A DNA stretch of 32,150 nt from positions 1 to 32,150 of the forward strand of contig CAMAVC010000036.1 in NCBI GenBank assembly GCA_945861585.1, written 5' to 3'. Both the position numbers and the translations under genes were made by a program. This document shows, piece after piece, positions 1 through 6,950 of this stretch (the first letter of the stretch is position 1; every line of letters starts with the position of its first letter). Below the pieces are notes generated by a model. That model ran no database searches. It saw nothing but the letters and a program-made list of their open reading frames with translations, and was not told where the DNA came from. This DNA comes from Planctomicrobium piriforme (GTDB lineage Bacteria > Planctomycetota > Planctomycetia > Pirellulales > UBA1268).

Positions 1-516
1 GCGAAGTCGAAGACCACGGTGATCTTCATCAACCAGCTCCGGGAGAAGATCGGCGTGATGTTCGGCAGCCCGGAGACCACGCCGGGCGGCAAGGCGCTCA
101 AGTTCTACGCATCGTGCCGAGTCGATGTCCGCCGGATCGGGGCCCTCAAGGACGGCGAGGAAGTCGTCGGCCAGAGGGTGCGTGTGAAGGTGGTCAAAAA
201 CAAGGTCGCGCCGCCGTTCCGTGTGGCGGAATTCGACATGATGCATGCCGATGGCATCAGCGTCGAAGGTGATATTCTCGACTTGGCGATCACCGCCAAA
301 CTCGTCGACAAAACCGGCACCTGGCTCCGATACGGCGAGACGCACCTCGGGCAGGGTCGGGAGAAGGCCCGCCTGTTCCTCAAGGAGAACCCCGCCGTCG
401 CCAAGGAACTCCGGGAAAAAATCCTGGCCAGCAAGGAGGCCGTGATTGCCGTCGAAGGCATTGTCGGCGGCGACGGTGAAGCCTCGGCCGAAACTTCGGG
501 TGAAGCCGACGAGTAG
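1..516 (+). CDS. recA: RecA recombinase, C-terminal part (5' end outside window)
   Basis: This is the end of RecA, the DNA-dependent ATPase that forms filaments on single-stranded DNA, drives strand exchange and triggers the SOS response. The open frame runs in from base 1, so the N-terminal region and Walker A are not in the window. Visible parts are the [10 protein letters not shown] strand, the L2 DNA-binding loop with the [11 protein letters not shown] signature, the KFYAS(C)R segment, and the C-terminal domain with the GTWLRYGE and GQGREKAR motifs. The tail (last ~25 residues) is acidic and Ala/Gly/Glu-rich, as is usual for RecA, where it modulates DNA binding. The apparent GTG at 19 is an internal valine, not a start. 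A strong hairpin follows (554-594), so recA is probably a transcription unit separate from alaS. Identification is secure. Confidence 0.97.
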   Translation, partial: AKSKTTVIFINQLREKIGVMFGSPETTPGGKALKFYASCRVDVRRIGALKDGEEVVGQRVRVKVVKNKVAPPFRVAEFDMMHADGISVEGDILDLAITAKLVDKTGTWLRYGETHLGQGREKARLFLKENPAVAKELREKILASKEAVIAVEGIVGGDGEASAETSGEADE

Positions 517-553
517 TCCGCCGGCCCGGATCGACACGCATCTGCCGATTCAT

Positions 554-603
554 CCGCCCACGAGCGACCGACCCAAGCGGCTGCTCGTGGGCGGAGTCGT
601 TTT
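554..603 (+). terminator. Rho-independent terminator after recA
   Basis: A perfect 12-bp inverted repeat, CCGCCCACGAGC (554-565) with GCTCGTGGGCGG (583-594), encloses a 17-nt loop. A T-containing run ending in TTTT follows (600-603). It lies 38 bases after the recA stop and upstream of the probable alaS promoter. This is the clearest classical terminator in the window. Confidence 0.8.
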
Positions 604-665
604 CGTGCCGATTCGGGCCTTCACGCCGGCGGGAACTGCGGTGCTCTTCTGCGCCCGAGGGCGTG

Positions 666-671
666 TATAGT
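666..671 (+). promoter_or_regulatory. Candidate -10 element for alaS
   Basis: The hexamer TATAGT lies about 43 bases before the preferred alaS ATG and after the recA terminator. No convincing -35 hexamer is visible at the usual spacing. This is a weak inference based on position and on similar hexamers ahead of other genes here. Confidence 0.35.
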
Positions 672-714
672 ACGCGCTCGTTCCACCGTTGTGAGCCCTG
701 GAGCTGGTTGCGAC

Positions 715-3327
715 ATGAAGGCCGATGATCTCCGCGAAGCATACCTGGCGTTCTTCGAGTCGAAGGGCTGCGTCCGCCGCCCGAGCGACGTGCTCGTGCC
801 CCGCTGGGACCCCTCCGTGCTGTTCACGCCCGCGGGCATGAACCAGTTCAAGGATCACTTCCTCGGCAAGTGCAAGCTCGAGTTCACCCGGGCCACCACC
901 TGCCAGAAGTGCCTGCGGACCGGCGACATCGACAACGTGGGCCGCACCGCGCGGCATCACACGTTTTTCGAGATGCTCGGCAACTTCAGCTTCGGCGACT
1001 ATTTCAAGCGCGAGGCCATTCATTGGGCCTGGGAGTTTCTGACGGCGAAGAATTGGCTGAACATCTCGCCGGAGAAGCTCTCCATCACCGTCTACCAGGA
1101 CGACGACGAGGCCTTCCGCATCTGGGCCGAGGAGGTCGGGGTGCCGGCCGCCCGAATCACACGGATGGGCGAAGACGACAACTTCTGGCCGGCCGGCGCT
1201 CCCACGCAGGGCCCCGACGGCGTCTGCGGACCCTGCAGCGAAATCTTCTATCGGATGCCCGACGGCAGCGACGTGGAGATCTGGAACCTCGTGTTCACGC
1301 AGTTCAACCGCGTGGGCGCCCCGCCCGACAACCTCCGTCCGCTGCCCAGCCGCAACATCGACACGGGCATGGGCCTCGAACGCACCGCGGCGATGCTCCA
1401 GGGAGTCGACTCCAACTTTCACATCGACATCCTGCGGCCGCTCGTCGAGGCGGTGGGCGAGGTGTGCCGCAAGCGGTATGTGCCCGGTGACGACGACGGC
1501 CGACGGATGCGGCGGATCGCCGACCATGTGCGGGCCTGCACGTTCGCCATCCACGAAAACGTGCTCCCCGGCAACAACGAAGAAAAATACGTGGTCAAGC
1601 GGCTCTTACGCCGAGCGGTGCTCGACGGCCGCCAGATGGGCATGCGAGAGGCCTTCCTGCACAAGCTGCCCGGCACCGTGGCCGAGTTGATGCGCAAGCC
1701 CTATCCCGAGCTCGCCGAGACGGTCGATCGGGTGGCCGGTGTGATCAAGCGCGAGGAAGAGGCGTTTCTCGGCACGATCGATGGCGGCTTGGAGCGCATC
1801 GAGCGGCTCTTCACCGCCATCGAGAAATCGGGGGCAGGGCTCGTCGCGGGCACGGAGGCGGCCGAACTCTACACCACGTATGGCTTTCCGCCGGAGCTTC
1901 TCGAAACCCTGGCGGCGGAGCGGAACTGTGCCTTCGATTGGAACGGCTTCCGTGAGGCGATGGAGGCCCACGGCCAGCGGTCGGGAGCCGGGAGCCGCGC
2001 GGAGGTGTTTACGTCGGGCCCGCTCGACGCGCTCAAGAAGGCGATGCATGGCTCCGAGTTCGTGGGCTACGAGACGCTCGAGACGACTGGCAAGGTGATC
2101 GGCATCATCGCGCAAGACAGGCTCTGCGACAGCCTCCGCGAGGTGGGCCATGCCACACCCGTGACCGTGGTGCTCGATCGCACGAGTTTCTACGGTGAGT
2201 CGGGCGGACAGGTGGGTGACACGGGCGCGCTCGAATGGAAGGGCGGCTCGTTCGAAGTGGTCGACACGCAGCGCGAGGGTGGATTCATGCTCCACGTGGG
2301 GCATCTGAGGACAGGCACGCTCGATCTCGGCCACGACGTGACGGCCCGGGTGGACGCAGGCCGCCGGGCGGCGATCCGCCGGGCCCATTCGGCTACGCAT
2401 CTCATTCACGCCGCCCTCCAGCACCACTTGGGCACCCACGCCGTGCAGCAGGGCTCGAAGGTCGATGCCGACATGCTCCGCTTCGACTTCTCCCACACGA
2501 GCGCCGTCGGCGCCGACACCCTGCGGCAGATCGAGGTGATGGTCAACGAGCACACGCTGGCTGCAGCGGCCGTGTCGGCCCAACTCCTGCCGCTGGCCGA
2601 AGCTCGCCATGCCGGCGCGATGATGCTGTTCGGCGAAAAATATCCCGACGTCGTCCGGATGGTGACGATGGACGGCGTGAGCAGAGAACTCTGCGGCGGC
2701 ACGCACGTGTCCAATACCGGCCAGATCGGCCTCGTGAAGGTGGTCGGCGAAGAGAGCGTGTCGGCCGGCACCCGGCGTGTCACCGCCGTAACAGGCTTCA
2801 AGGCCATGGAGCGGCTCCGTCAGGCCGAGGGAGTGCTTGCGGAGTCGGCGGCCGCTCTCAAGGTGCCTGTCTCGGAGCTGCCCGCCCGGCTCGCCGCCAT
2901 GGCGAAAGAGCTCAAGGAGCTCAAGAAAACGAAGGGGGCGTCTCCCGCCGCGGCCCTCTCTGTCGACGACCTGATCGCCGGTGCCGCCGACATCGCCGGC
3001 ACCAGGATCGTGGTGGCCGATGCGAAGGGAAGCGACGCGGCTGCAATGCGGCAATGCATCGATCAACTGCGGCGCAAAGCCAGCCCGATCGCCGTGTTGC
3101 TGGGATCGAGCGAGGCCGACAAAGTGACACTCGTCGCCGGCATCTCGCGTGAGCTCGAAGACCGTGGCCTGTCCGCAGGCTCGTGGATCAAGGACGCCGC
3201 AACGATCGTGGGCGGGACGGGTGGGGGGCGGCCCGACCTCGCACAAGCCGGCGGAAAGCTCGTCGACAAACTCCCCGAAGCCCTGACAGCCGCCCGCAAG
3301 ACGATCGAGCAGTTGCTGAAGGCCTGA
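715..3327 (+). CDS. alaS: Alanyl-tRNA synthetase
   Basis: AlaS charges tRNA-Ala with alanine in the cytoplasm and hydrolyses mischarged Ser/Gly-tRNA. The product is 870 residues, close to the usual 850-880. The class II catalytic core is N-terminal (HHTFFEMLGNFSFGDYFK near residue 82, RNIDTGMGLER near 220). The editing domain carries zinc ligands HSATH (~560) and CGGTH (~660). The C-Ala domain ends with GGTGGGRPDLAQAGG (~835-849). ATG 715 gives the family-typical start MKADDLREAYLAFF. The in-frame GTG at 691 would add eight atypical residues and was rejected. It is convergent with tpx, only 30 bases away. Identification is secure. Confidence 0.97.
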   Translation: MKADDLREAYLAFFESKGCVRRPSDVLVPRWDPSVLFTPAGMNQFKDHFLGKCKLEFTRATTCQKCLRTGDIDNVGRTARHHTFFEMLGNFSFGDYFKREAIHWAWEFLTAKNWLNISPEKLSITVYQDDDEAFRIWAEEVGVPAARITRMGEDDNFWPAGAPTQGPDGVCGPCSEIFYRMPDGSDVEIWNLVFTQFNRVGAPPDNLRPLPSRNIDTGMGLERTAAMLQGVDSNFHIDILRPLVEAVGEVCRKRYVPGDDDGRRMRRIADHVRACTFAIHENVLPGNNEEKYVVKRLLRRAVLDGRQMGMREAFLHKLPGTVAELMRKPYPELAETVDRVAGVIKREEEAFLGTIDGGLERIERLFTAIEKSGAGLVAGTEAAELYTTYGFPPELLETLAAERNCAFDWNGFREAMEAHGQRSGAGSRAEVFTSGPLDALKKAMHGSEFVGYETLETTGKVIGIIAQDRLCDSLREVGHATPVTVVLDRTSFYGESGGQVGDTGALEWKGGSFEVVDTQREGGFMLHVGHLRTGTLDLGHDVTARVDAGRRAAIRRAHSATHLIHAALQHHLGTHAVQQGSKVDADMLRFDFSHTSAVGADTLRQIEVMVNEHTLAAAAVSAQLLPLAEARHAGAMMLFGEKYPDVVRMVTMDGVSRELCGGTHVSNTGQIGLVKVVGEESVSAGTRRVTAVTGFKAMERLRQAEGVLAESAAALKVPVSELPARLAAMAKELKELKKTKGASPAAALSVDDLIAGAADIAGTRIVVADAKGSDAAAMRQCIDQLRRKASPIAVLLGSSEADKVTLVAGISRELEDRGLSAGSWIKDAATIVGGTGGGRPDLAQAGGKLVDKLPEALTAARKTIEQLLKA

Positions 3328-3357
3328 GGGGCGCCGCTTTTCTGGCCGTCGCCTGCC

Positions 3358-3879
3358 CTACAGGAGCTTTTCGAGGGCGGCGAGGGCGGCGTCGTAGTCG
3401 GGCTCACTTGCCACTTCCTTCACGACCTGGGCGTAGCGCACCACCCCCTGGGCGTCGAGCACGAACACGGCGCGGGCCAGGATCTTCAGCTCGTCGATGA
3501 GCACGCCCCAGTGGGTGCCGAAGTTGCGGTCCATGTAGTCGCTGCCGTTCTTCATGCCCTTGATGTCTTCGGCGCCGCAGAAGCGGTTCATGGCGAAGGG
3601 CAGGTCGAGGCTCACGGTGAGGGCCGTGACCTTGTCGCCGAGCGCCGCGAGCCGCTTGTTGAACGTCTTCGTCTGCACCTGGCAGACGGGCGTATCGAGT
3701 GAGGGCACGACGCTGATGAAGGCGGGCTTGCCGAGGAGATCGGCCTTCTTGATGTGCTCCATGCCACCAGGACCGAAGGACGTGAGATCGAAGTCCGGCG
3801 CCGGGCTGCCGACCTTCACTTCGTCGCCGACCAGCGTGAGGGGATTGCCCTTGAACGTGACTGCACCGTGCCGACCCAT
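3358..3879 (-). CDS. tpx: Thiol peroxidase (Tpx-type atypical 2-Cys peroxiredoxin)
   Basis: Tpx reduces hydroperoxides using thioredoxin as electron donor. The 173-residue product matches the family length. The peroxidatic cysteine is Cys66 in SLDTPVCQVQTKTFN and the resolving cysteine is Cys101 in MNRFCGAEDIKG; the spacing of 35 is close to that of E. coli Tpx. The N-terminus (VTFKGNPLTLVG, then PAPDF) is also typical. The frame stays open far upstream, antisense to manA, but ATG 3879 has a good AGGAG ribosome site about 8 bases before it and gives the expected N-terminus. It is divergent from the small membrane protein/manA unit, with about 190 bases between them available for promoters of both. 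No OxyR-like site was recognised. Confidence 0.95.
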   Translation of the reverse strand: MGRHGAVTFKGNPLTLVGDEVKVGSPAPDFDLTSFGPGGMEHIKKADLLGKPAFISVVPSLDTPVCQVQTKTFNKRLAALGDKVTALTVSLDLPFAMNRFCGAEDIKGMKNGSDYMDRNFGTHWGVLIDELKILARAVFVLDAQGVVRYAQVVKEVASEPDYDAALAALEKLL

Positions 3880-4005
3880 GGACGTGTCTCCTGCGAAAGA
3901 AGCGTGATCGAGCGTGAACTCCGTGTCGGCAGTATTGCGTCGATCCGGCGGGCGGCAAGCCGGGCCGATGAACGCCGCCACCGCGACGAAATCCTGCCCG
4001 ACTGG

Positions 4006-4011
4006 TACGAT
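4006..4011 (+). promoter_or_regulatory. Candidate -10 element for the 4067-5214 operon
   Basis: TACGAT lies 55 bases before the ATG at 4067. It favours that start over upstream in-frame codons, which would begin before the promoter. No clear -35 is visible. Confidence 0.3.
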
Positions 4012-4066
4012 GCCGGGGTCCGCGAGGGGCACGGCCCGCGGCATTTCCCGGGACACACGGCGGCGT

Positions 4067-4237
4067 ATGCGGGCGATCGGACGGTTCGGACAACTCCTCG
4101 GCCTCGGCCTTCCCGTGTTCGCGGTGGTGCTGCAACTCGGCGGACGGCTGCTGCCCAGCCAAATGCTCGTGATGCTCATCGCCGCAGTGTGCTGTTTTTG
4201 GATCGGCAGGATCCTGGAGGGGTACGCGTCGCGATGA
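4067..4237 (+). CDS. Small two-helix membrane protein, function unknown
   Basis: A 56-residue hydrophobic protein with two probable membrane spans, one around residues 9-24 (LLGLGLPVFAVVLQL) and one around 32-47 (MLVMLIAAVCCFWIG), separated by a short turn and ending in a basic tail. The frame is open further upstream, but those codons read as Arg/Thr/Ala-rich non-coding sequence and start before the candidate -10 at 4006, so ATG 4067 is preferred. Its stop overlaps the next start as ATGA (4234-4237), coupling it to mannose-6-phosphate isomerase. I recall similar small membrane proteins from planctomycetes but no function. No enzymatic motif is visible. Confidence 0.7.
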   Translation: MRAIGRFGQLLGLGLPVFAVVLQLGGRLLPSQMLVMLIAAVCCFWIGRILEGYASR

Positions 4238-5214
4238 TGCACCCGCTCCTGCTCGCCCCCGTCTATCGCCGCTACCTCTGGGGAGGCCGTCGGTTCGCGA
4301 CCGCGCTCGGCCGCGACCTCCCCCCGGGCGACGACTTCGCCGAGTCGTGGGAAGTCGTCGACCGGCCGGGGCAGGGGAGCGGCGACCAGAGCCTCGTCGC
4401 GTCCGGCCCGCTCGCCGGCCGGACGCTCGGCGATCTCGTTCGGGGCCACGGCCGTGAGCTCCTCGGACGCCATGCGGGGCTCCCCACGTTTCCGCTCCTG
4501 TTCAAGTTTCTCGACGCCTGCCGCGACCTGTCGGTGCAGGTGCACCCCGACGACGAGCGCGCCGCCCGCCTCGTGCCGCCCGACCGCGGCAAGACGGAAG
4601 CGTGGTACGTGATCGATGCCGAGCCCGGCAGCCGCATCTACGCCGGTTTGGCACCGGGCGTCGGACAGCCCGAACTCGCCGCCGCGATCCGGGCCGGCAC
4701 ATGTGCGACGGTGCTGCACTCCTTCGAGGCCCGTCCGGGCGACTGCATCTTCATTCCGGCCGGCACGGTGCACGCGATCGGTGCAGGCCTGCTGATCGCC
4801 GAGATCCAGCAGTCGAGCGACGTGACGTACCGGCTCTTCGACTGGAACCGAACCGGCCCCGACGGCAAGCCGCGGCCGCTGCACGTGGATGCCGGCGTGG
4901 AGGCGGTGACGAGGTTCGGGCCCGTCGCGCCGGTGCAGCCTGCAGCGACGGCCGATTCCGCCGTGAAGCGGCTCGTGACGAGTGATTTTTTCCTGTTCGA
5001 CGAGGTGCGGCCCGCACACACGTGGGACGTGGGCGGCGACGACGCCTGCCACGTTCTCGCTGTGCTCGACGGCACGCTCGCCTTCGACGACTCCTGGAAT
5101 CTGCCCCCTCTCAGCCGTGGCCGCACGATCCTCATGCCCGCCGCCATCGGCCGCCAAAAGCTGACCGTCCTCCCCGGCCCGGCCGCCAAGCTCCTGCACG
5201 TCGCCCTGCCGTAG
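4234..5214 (+). CDS. manA: Mannose-6-phosphate isomerase, class I (short form)
   Basis: Interconverts fructose-6-phosphate and mannose-6-phosphate, feeding GDP-mannose and polysaccharide synthesis. The product is 326 residues, the size of the short Bacillus-type enzymes rather than the ~390-residue E. coli form. Zinc ligands are visible as Gln102 and His104 in SVQVHPDD, Glu122 in KTEAWYV and His180 in IPAGTVHAIG. The conserved IAEIQQSSDVTYRLFDWNR segment follows and contributes to the active site. A smaller beta-barrel forms the C-terminal third. ATG 4234 overlaps the stop of the upstream small membrane protein, so the two are probably translated together. A second ATG directly follows (4237) and is an equally possible start. 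Identification is secure; strict substrate preference is inferred. Confidence 0.92.
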   Translation: MMHPLLLAPVYRRYLWGGRRFATALGRDLPPGDDFAESWEVVDRPGQGSGDQSLVASGPLAGRTLGDLVRGHGRELLGRHAGLPTFPLLFKFLDACRDLSVQVHPDDERAARLVPPDRGKTEAWYVIDAEPGSRIYAGLAPGVGQPELAAAIRAGTCATVLHSFEARPGDCIFIPAGTVHAIGAGLLIAEIQQSSDVTYRLFDWNRTGPDGKPRPLHVDAGVEAVTRFGPVAPVQPAATADSAVKRLVTSDFFLFDEVRPAHTWDVGGDDACHVLAVLDGTLAFDDSWNLPPLSRGRTILMPAAIGRQKLTVLPGPAAKLLHVALP

Positions 5215-5223
5215 GACAGGCGA

Positions 5224-5354
5224 GGGGCTGCCCGTACTCCGGGAGCCGGCGTTACTCACCAGCGGAGCCAGGATGGCGCAGCGCCAGTGAGTCCGAGTGA
5301 GCGGAGCCCAGGAGGGGCGCAGCGAACGTCCGGCGACGGAGTATGGGCAGCCCC
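5224..5354 (+). repeat. Structured palindromic repeat, copy A
   Basis: A 131-bp element bounded by an 18-bp inverted repeat (5224-5241 with 5337-5354) that pairs completely if one G-U is allowed. Inside it the stem continues as GCCGGCGTT (5245-5253) with AACG-t-CCGGC (5325-5334). Two side branches follow: ACTCAC/GTGAGT (5254-5259 with 5287-5292), and a hairpin around GCCC-agga-GGGGC (5306-5318). Related copies lie at 13358-13489 (same orientation) and 31783-31943 (opposite orientation). It occupies the gap between manA and the lipoprotein gene. No protein is encoded convincingly. Confidence 0.85.
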
Positions 5355-5377
5355 GAGCCGGCACGTAACCTAACGCT

Positions 5378-5410
5378 CCGAGCGTCCGGCGGCGGGACAG
5401 GGGGAGCCCG
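5378..5410 (+). repeat. Extra 3' half-unit of repeat A
   Basis: The 3' end of copy A (CGTCCGGCGAC...GGGCAGCCC) is repeated in diverged form here (CGTCCGGCGGC...GGGGAGCCC), about 50 bases downstream of the first. Copy B shows the same arrangement at 13511-13553, so the tandem half-unit may be part of the element. Confidence 0.6.
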
Positions 5411-5439
5411 ATGCCCGTTTCCGCCATGGAAACCGGCAT
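5411..5439 (+). terminator. Hairpin after repeat A, possible terminator
   Basis: ATGCCCGTTTCC (5411-5422) and GGAAACCGGCAT (5428-5439) form a 12-bp stem with one mismatch and a 5-nt loop. It lies about 200 bases after manA and just before the lipoprotein gene. There is no T-run on either side, so termination is uncertain; it may belong to the repeat cluster. Confidence 0.4.
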
Positions 5440-5474
5440 TGGCCGGCTGGCCCGCGGCGTCCTAGAGTCCCGTG

Positions 5475-5732
5475 ATGCTCGCCCGCCTGCTCATCGCCGT
5501 GATGATCGTCTCTGCCACGAGCGGCTGCGCGTCGCTCGGCAAGCCCGACTGGCTCGATCCGGGTCCGGCGGCGAATCAGCGACGGAAGGCGGTGCGGTTC
5601 GATCCATATCTCCAGGACGACATCGCGCCGTCGCAGCTGCGGCTCTCGATCATGGACGGGTCGCGGCCACGCGATTTTTTGGAGCCGGTGCCGGAAGTGA
5701 AGCGGGCCCGGTGGTGGTCGCCCCAGCAGTGA
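5475..5732 (+). CDS. Small lipoprotein, function unknown
   Basis: The 85-residue product begins with a lipoprotein signal: MLARLLIAVMIVSATSGC gives a short basic start, a hydrophobic core and a lipobox (A-T-S-G-C) with the lipidated Cys at residue 18. The mature part is about 67 residues, charged and Pro-rich, with no recognised domain (PDWLDPG, RFDPYLQDD, RPRDFLEPVPE). An in-frame GTG sits just before the ATG (5472) and cannot be excluded. No good ribosome site is visible, so the start is less certain than the frame. It precedes the RluB gene by 127 bases; a candidate -10 at 5790 suggests separate transcription. Envelope localisation is inferred from the lipobox. Confidence 0.7.
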   Translation: MLARLLIAVMIVSATSGCASLGKPDWLDPGPAANQRRKAVRFDPYLQDDIAPSQLRLSIMDGSRPRDFLEPVPEVKRARWWSPQQ

Positions 5733-5789
5733 GCCGACATGGCCGCCGGGCGCAGCGCGGCCTTCATCGCCCTGCCGCAGCCGCCTGTG

Positions 5790-5795
5790 TATGAT
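5790..5795 (+). promoter_or_regulatory. Candidate -10 element for the pseudouridine synthase gene
   Basis: TATGAT overlaps the first ATG of the frame (5791). If it is a real -10, transcription begins near 5802 and the ATG cannot be the start, supporting GTG 5860. Confidence 0.35.
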
Positions 5796-5859
5796 CTGGC
5801 TTTCGACGACCGCAGTCGCGGGCTCGAAGACTTCGCCCGCGCCTCCAGGATTCTTGCCA

Positions 5860-6930
5860 GTGCCAGCCCCCGGCCCCTCCGACAAGCCGTCGCGGATCAC
5901 GTCGCGCCGCCGACCCAAGCCCGCCGCCCCCGCCCCTTCCCGCGGTGGCGCCGCGGGCGCGTTCCGTCCGGTCGACGACGGGCTCGAACGGCTGCAAAAG
6001 GTGCTCGCCGCCGCCGGTCTCGGGAGCCGACGCGCCTGCGAGGAGCTGATCACCACCGGCCGAGTCGAGGTCGATCGGAAGGTCGTGGCGGAGCTCGGCA
6101 GCCGCGTCGATCCCCGACGCCAGGAAATCCGGGTCGACGGCGAACGGCTGCCCGACCCGAAGCGGGTCGTGTTCATGCTCAACAAGCCGGTCGGTGTCGT
6201 CACGACCAACTACGATCCTTCCGGCCGGCCGCGTGTCGTGGACCTCGTGCCCGGTGAACAAAGGCTGTTTGCCATCGGCCGGCTCGACCGGATGAGCGAA
6301 GGGCTGATCCTCGTCACGAACGACGGCGAACTCGCCAACCTGCTCGCCCACCCTCGGTATGGCGTCGAGAAGAAGTATCTCGTGCAGGTGGCGGGAGTGC
6401 CGACGGCCGAGACGCTCGACAAGCTCCGCAGGGGGATTCAGCTCGCCGAGGGCACCGCGCGGGCCCAGCACGTGACGCTCAAGACCCAGCACAAGCAGAG
6501 CTCGGTGCTCGAGATGGTGCTCGACGAAGGCAAGAACCGCGAGATCCGCCGGATGCTCGCCCAACTCGGGCACAAGGTTCACCAGCTGAAGCGGGTGGCA
6601 GTGGGCGCGCTGTCGCTCGGCGGCCTGCTCCCCGGCCAGCACCGGCTTTTGGCCTGGAGCGAGATCGATGCCCTTCGCCGCGACGCGCTGGCTCATGTCG
6701 GCTCGGGCCGCGGTCCGAGCCACGAGGCACGGGGCCGGCGGCCGGCGCCGGCCGGCCGACCGGGCCGGTTCGACCGCCCCCGCGACGGCGGTGGCCGGCC
6801 GGGGAAGCCGCCCCGACGGCGGCCTGACGGTCGCGACGAGGAACACCAGGGCGGCCGGCCACCGCGGCCGGCCCCCCGGCCCCGCAAGCGGCCGGGCAAG
6901 GCCTCGTCGTGGAGAAAGCCGCGCGGCTGA
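5860..6930 (+). CDS. rluB: RluB/RsuA-family rRNA pseudouridine synthase
   Basis: Converts a specific uridine of ribosomal RNA to pseudouridine. An N-terminal S4 RNA-binding domain lies around residues 43-90 (ERLQKVLAAAGLGSRR). The catalytic domain follows, with LNKPVGVVTT and the active-site motif GRLDRMSEGLILVTNDG (Asp143). KKYLVQV and GKNREIRRML are typical of the RsuA/RluB/E/F branch. The last ~75 residues are Arg/Pro/Gly-rich and low complexity, a probable RNA-binding tail. GTG 5860, with AGGA 9 bases upstream, gives 356 residues. The ATG at 5791 would add 23 residues of non-coding character and overlaps a candidate -10. The family is secure; RluB rather than RsuA or RluE is the best guess from length and context-free motifs. 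Confidence 0.88.
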   Translation: MPAPGPSDKPSRITSRRRPKPAAPAPSRGGAAGAFRPVDDGLERLQKVLAAAGLGSRRACEELITTGRVEVDRKVVAELGSRVDPRRQEIRVDGERLPDPKRVVFMLNKPVGVVTTNYDPSGRPRVVDLVPGEQRLFAIGRLDRMSEGLILVTNDGELANLLAHPRYGVEKKYLVQVAGVPTAETLDKLRRGIQLAEGTARAQHVTLKTQHKQSSVLEMVLDEGKNREIRRMLAQLGHKVHQLKRVAVGALSLGGLLPGQHRLLAWSEIDALRRDALAHVGSGRGPSHEARGRRPAPAGRPGRFDRPRDGGGRPGKPPRRRPDGRDEEHQGGRPPRPAPRPRKRPGKASSWRKPRG

Positions 6931-6950
6931 CGGCACGTGCGTGAGCCAGC

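Noticed and set aside
1606-3246. Minus-strand open frame antisense to alaS
   Set aside because: Low-complexity His/Arg/Glu translation opposite a complete AlaS; no start signal.
3358-5439. Minus-strand frame extending tpx by over 500 codons upstream
   Set aside because: The extension is antisense to manA and lacks protein character; ATG 3879 with AGGAG gives the standard Tpx N-terminus.
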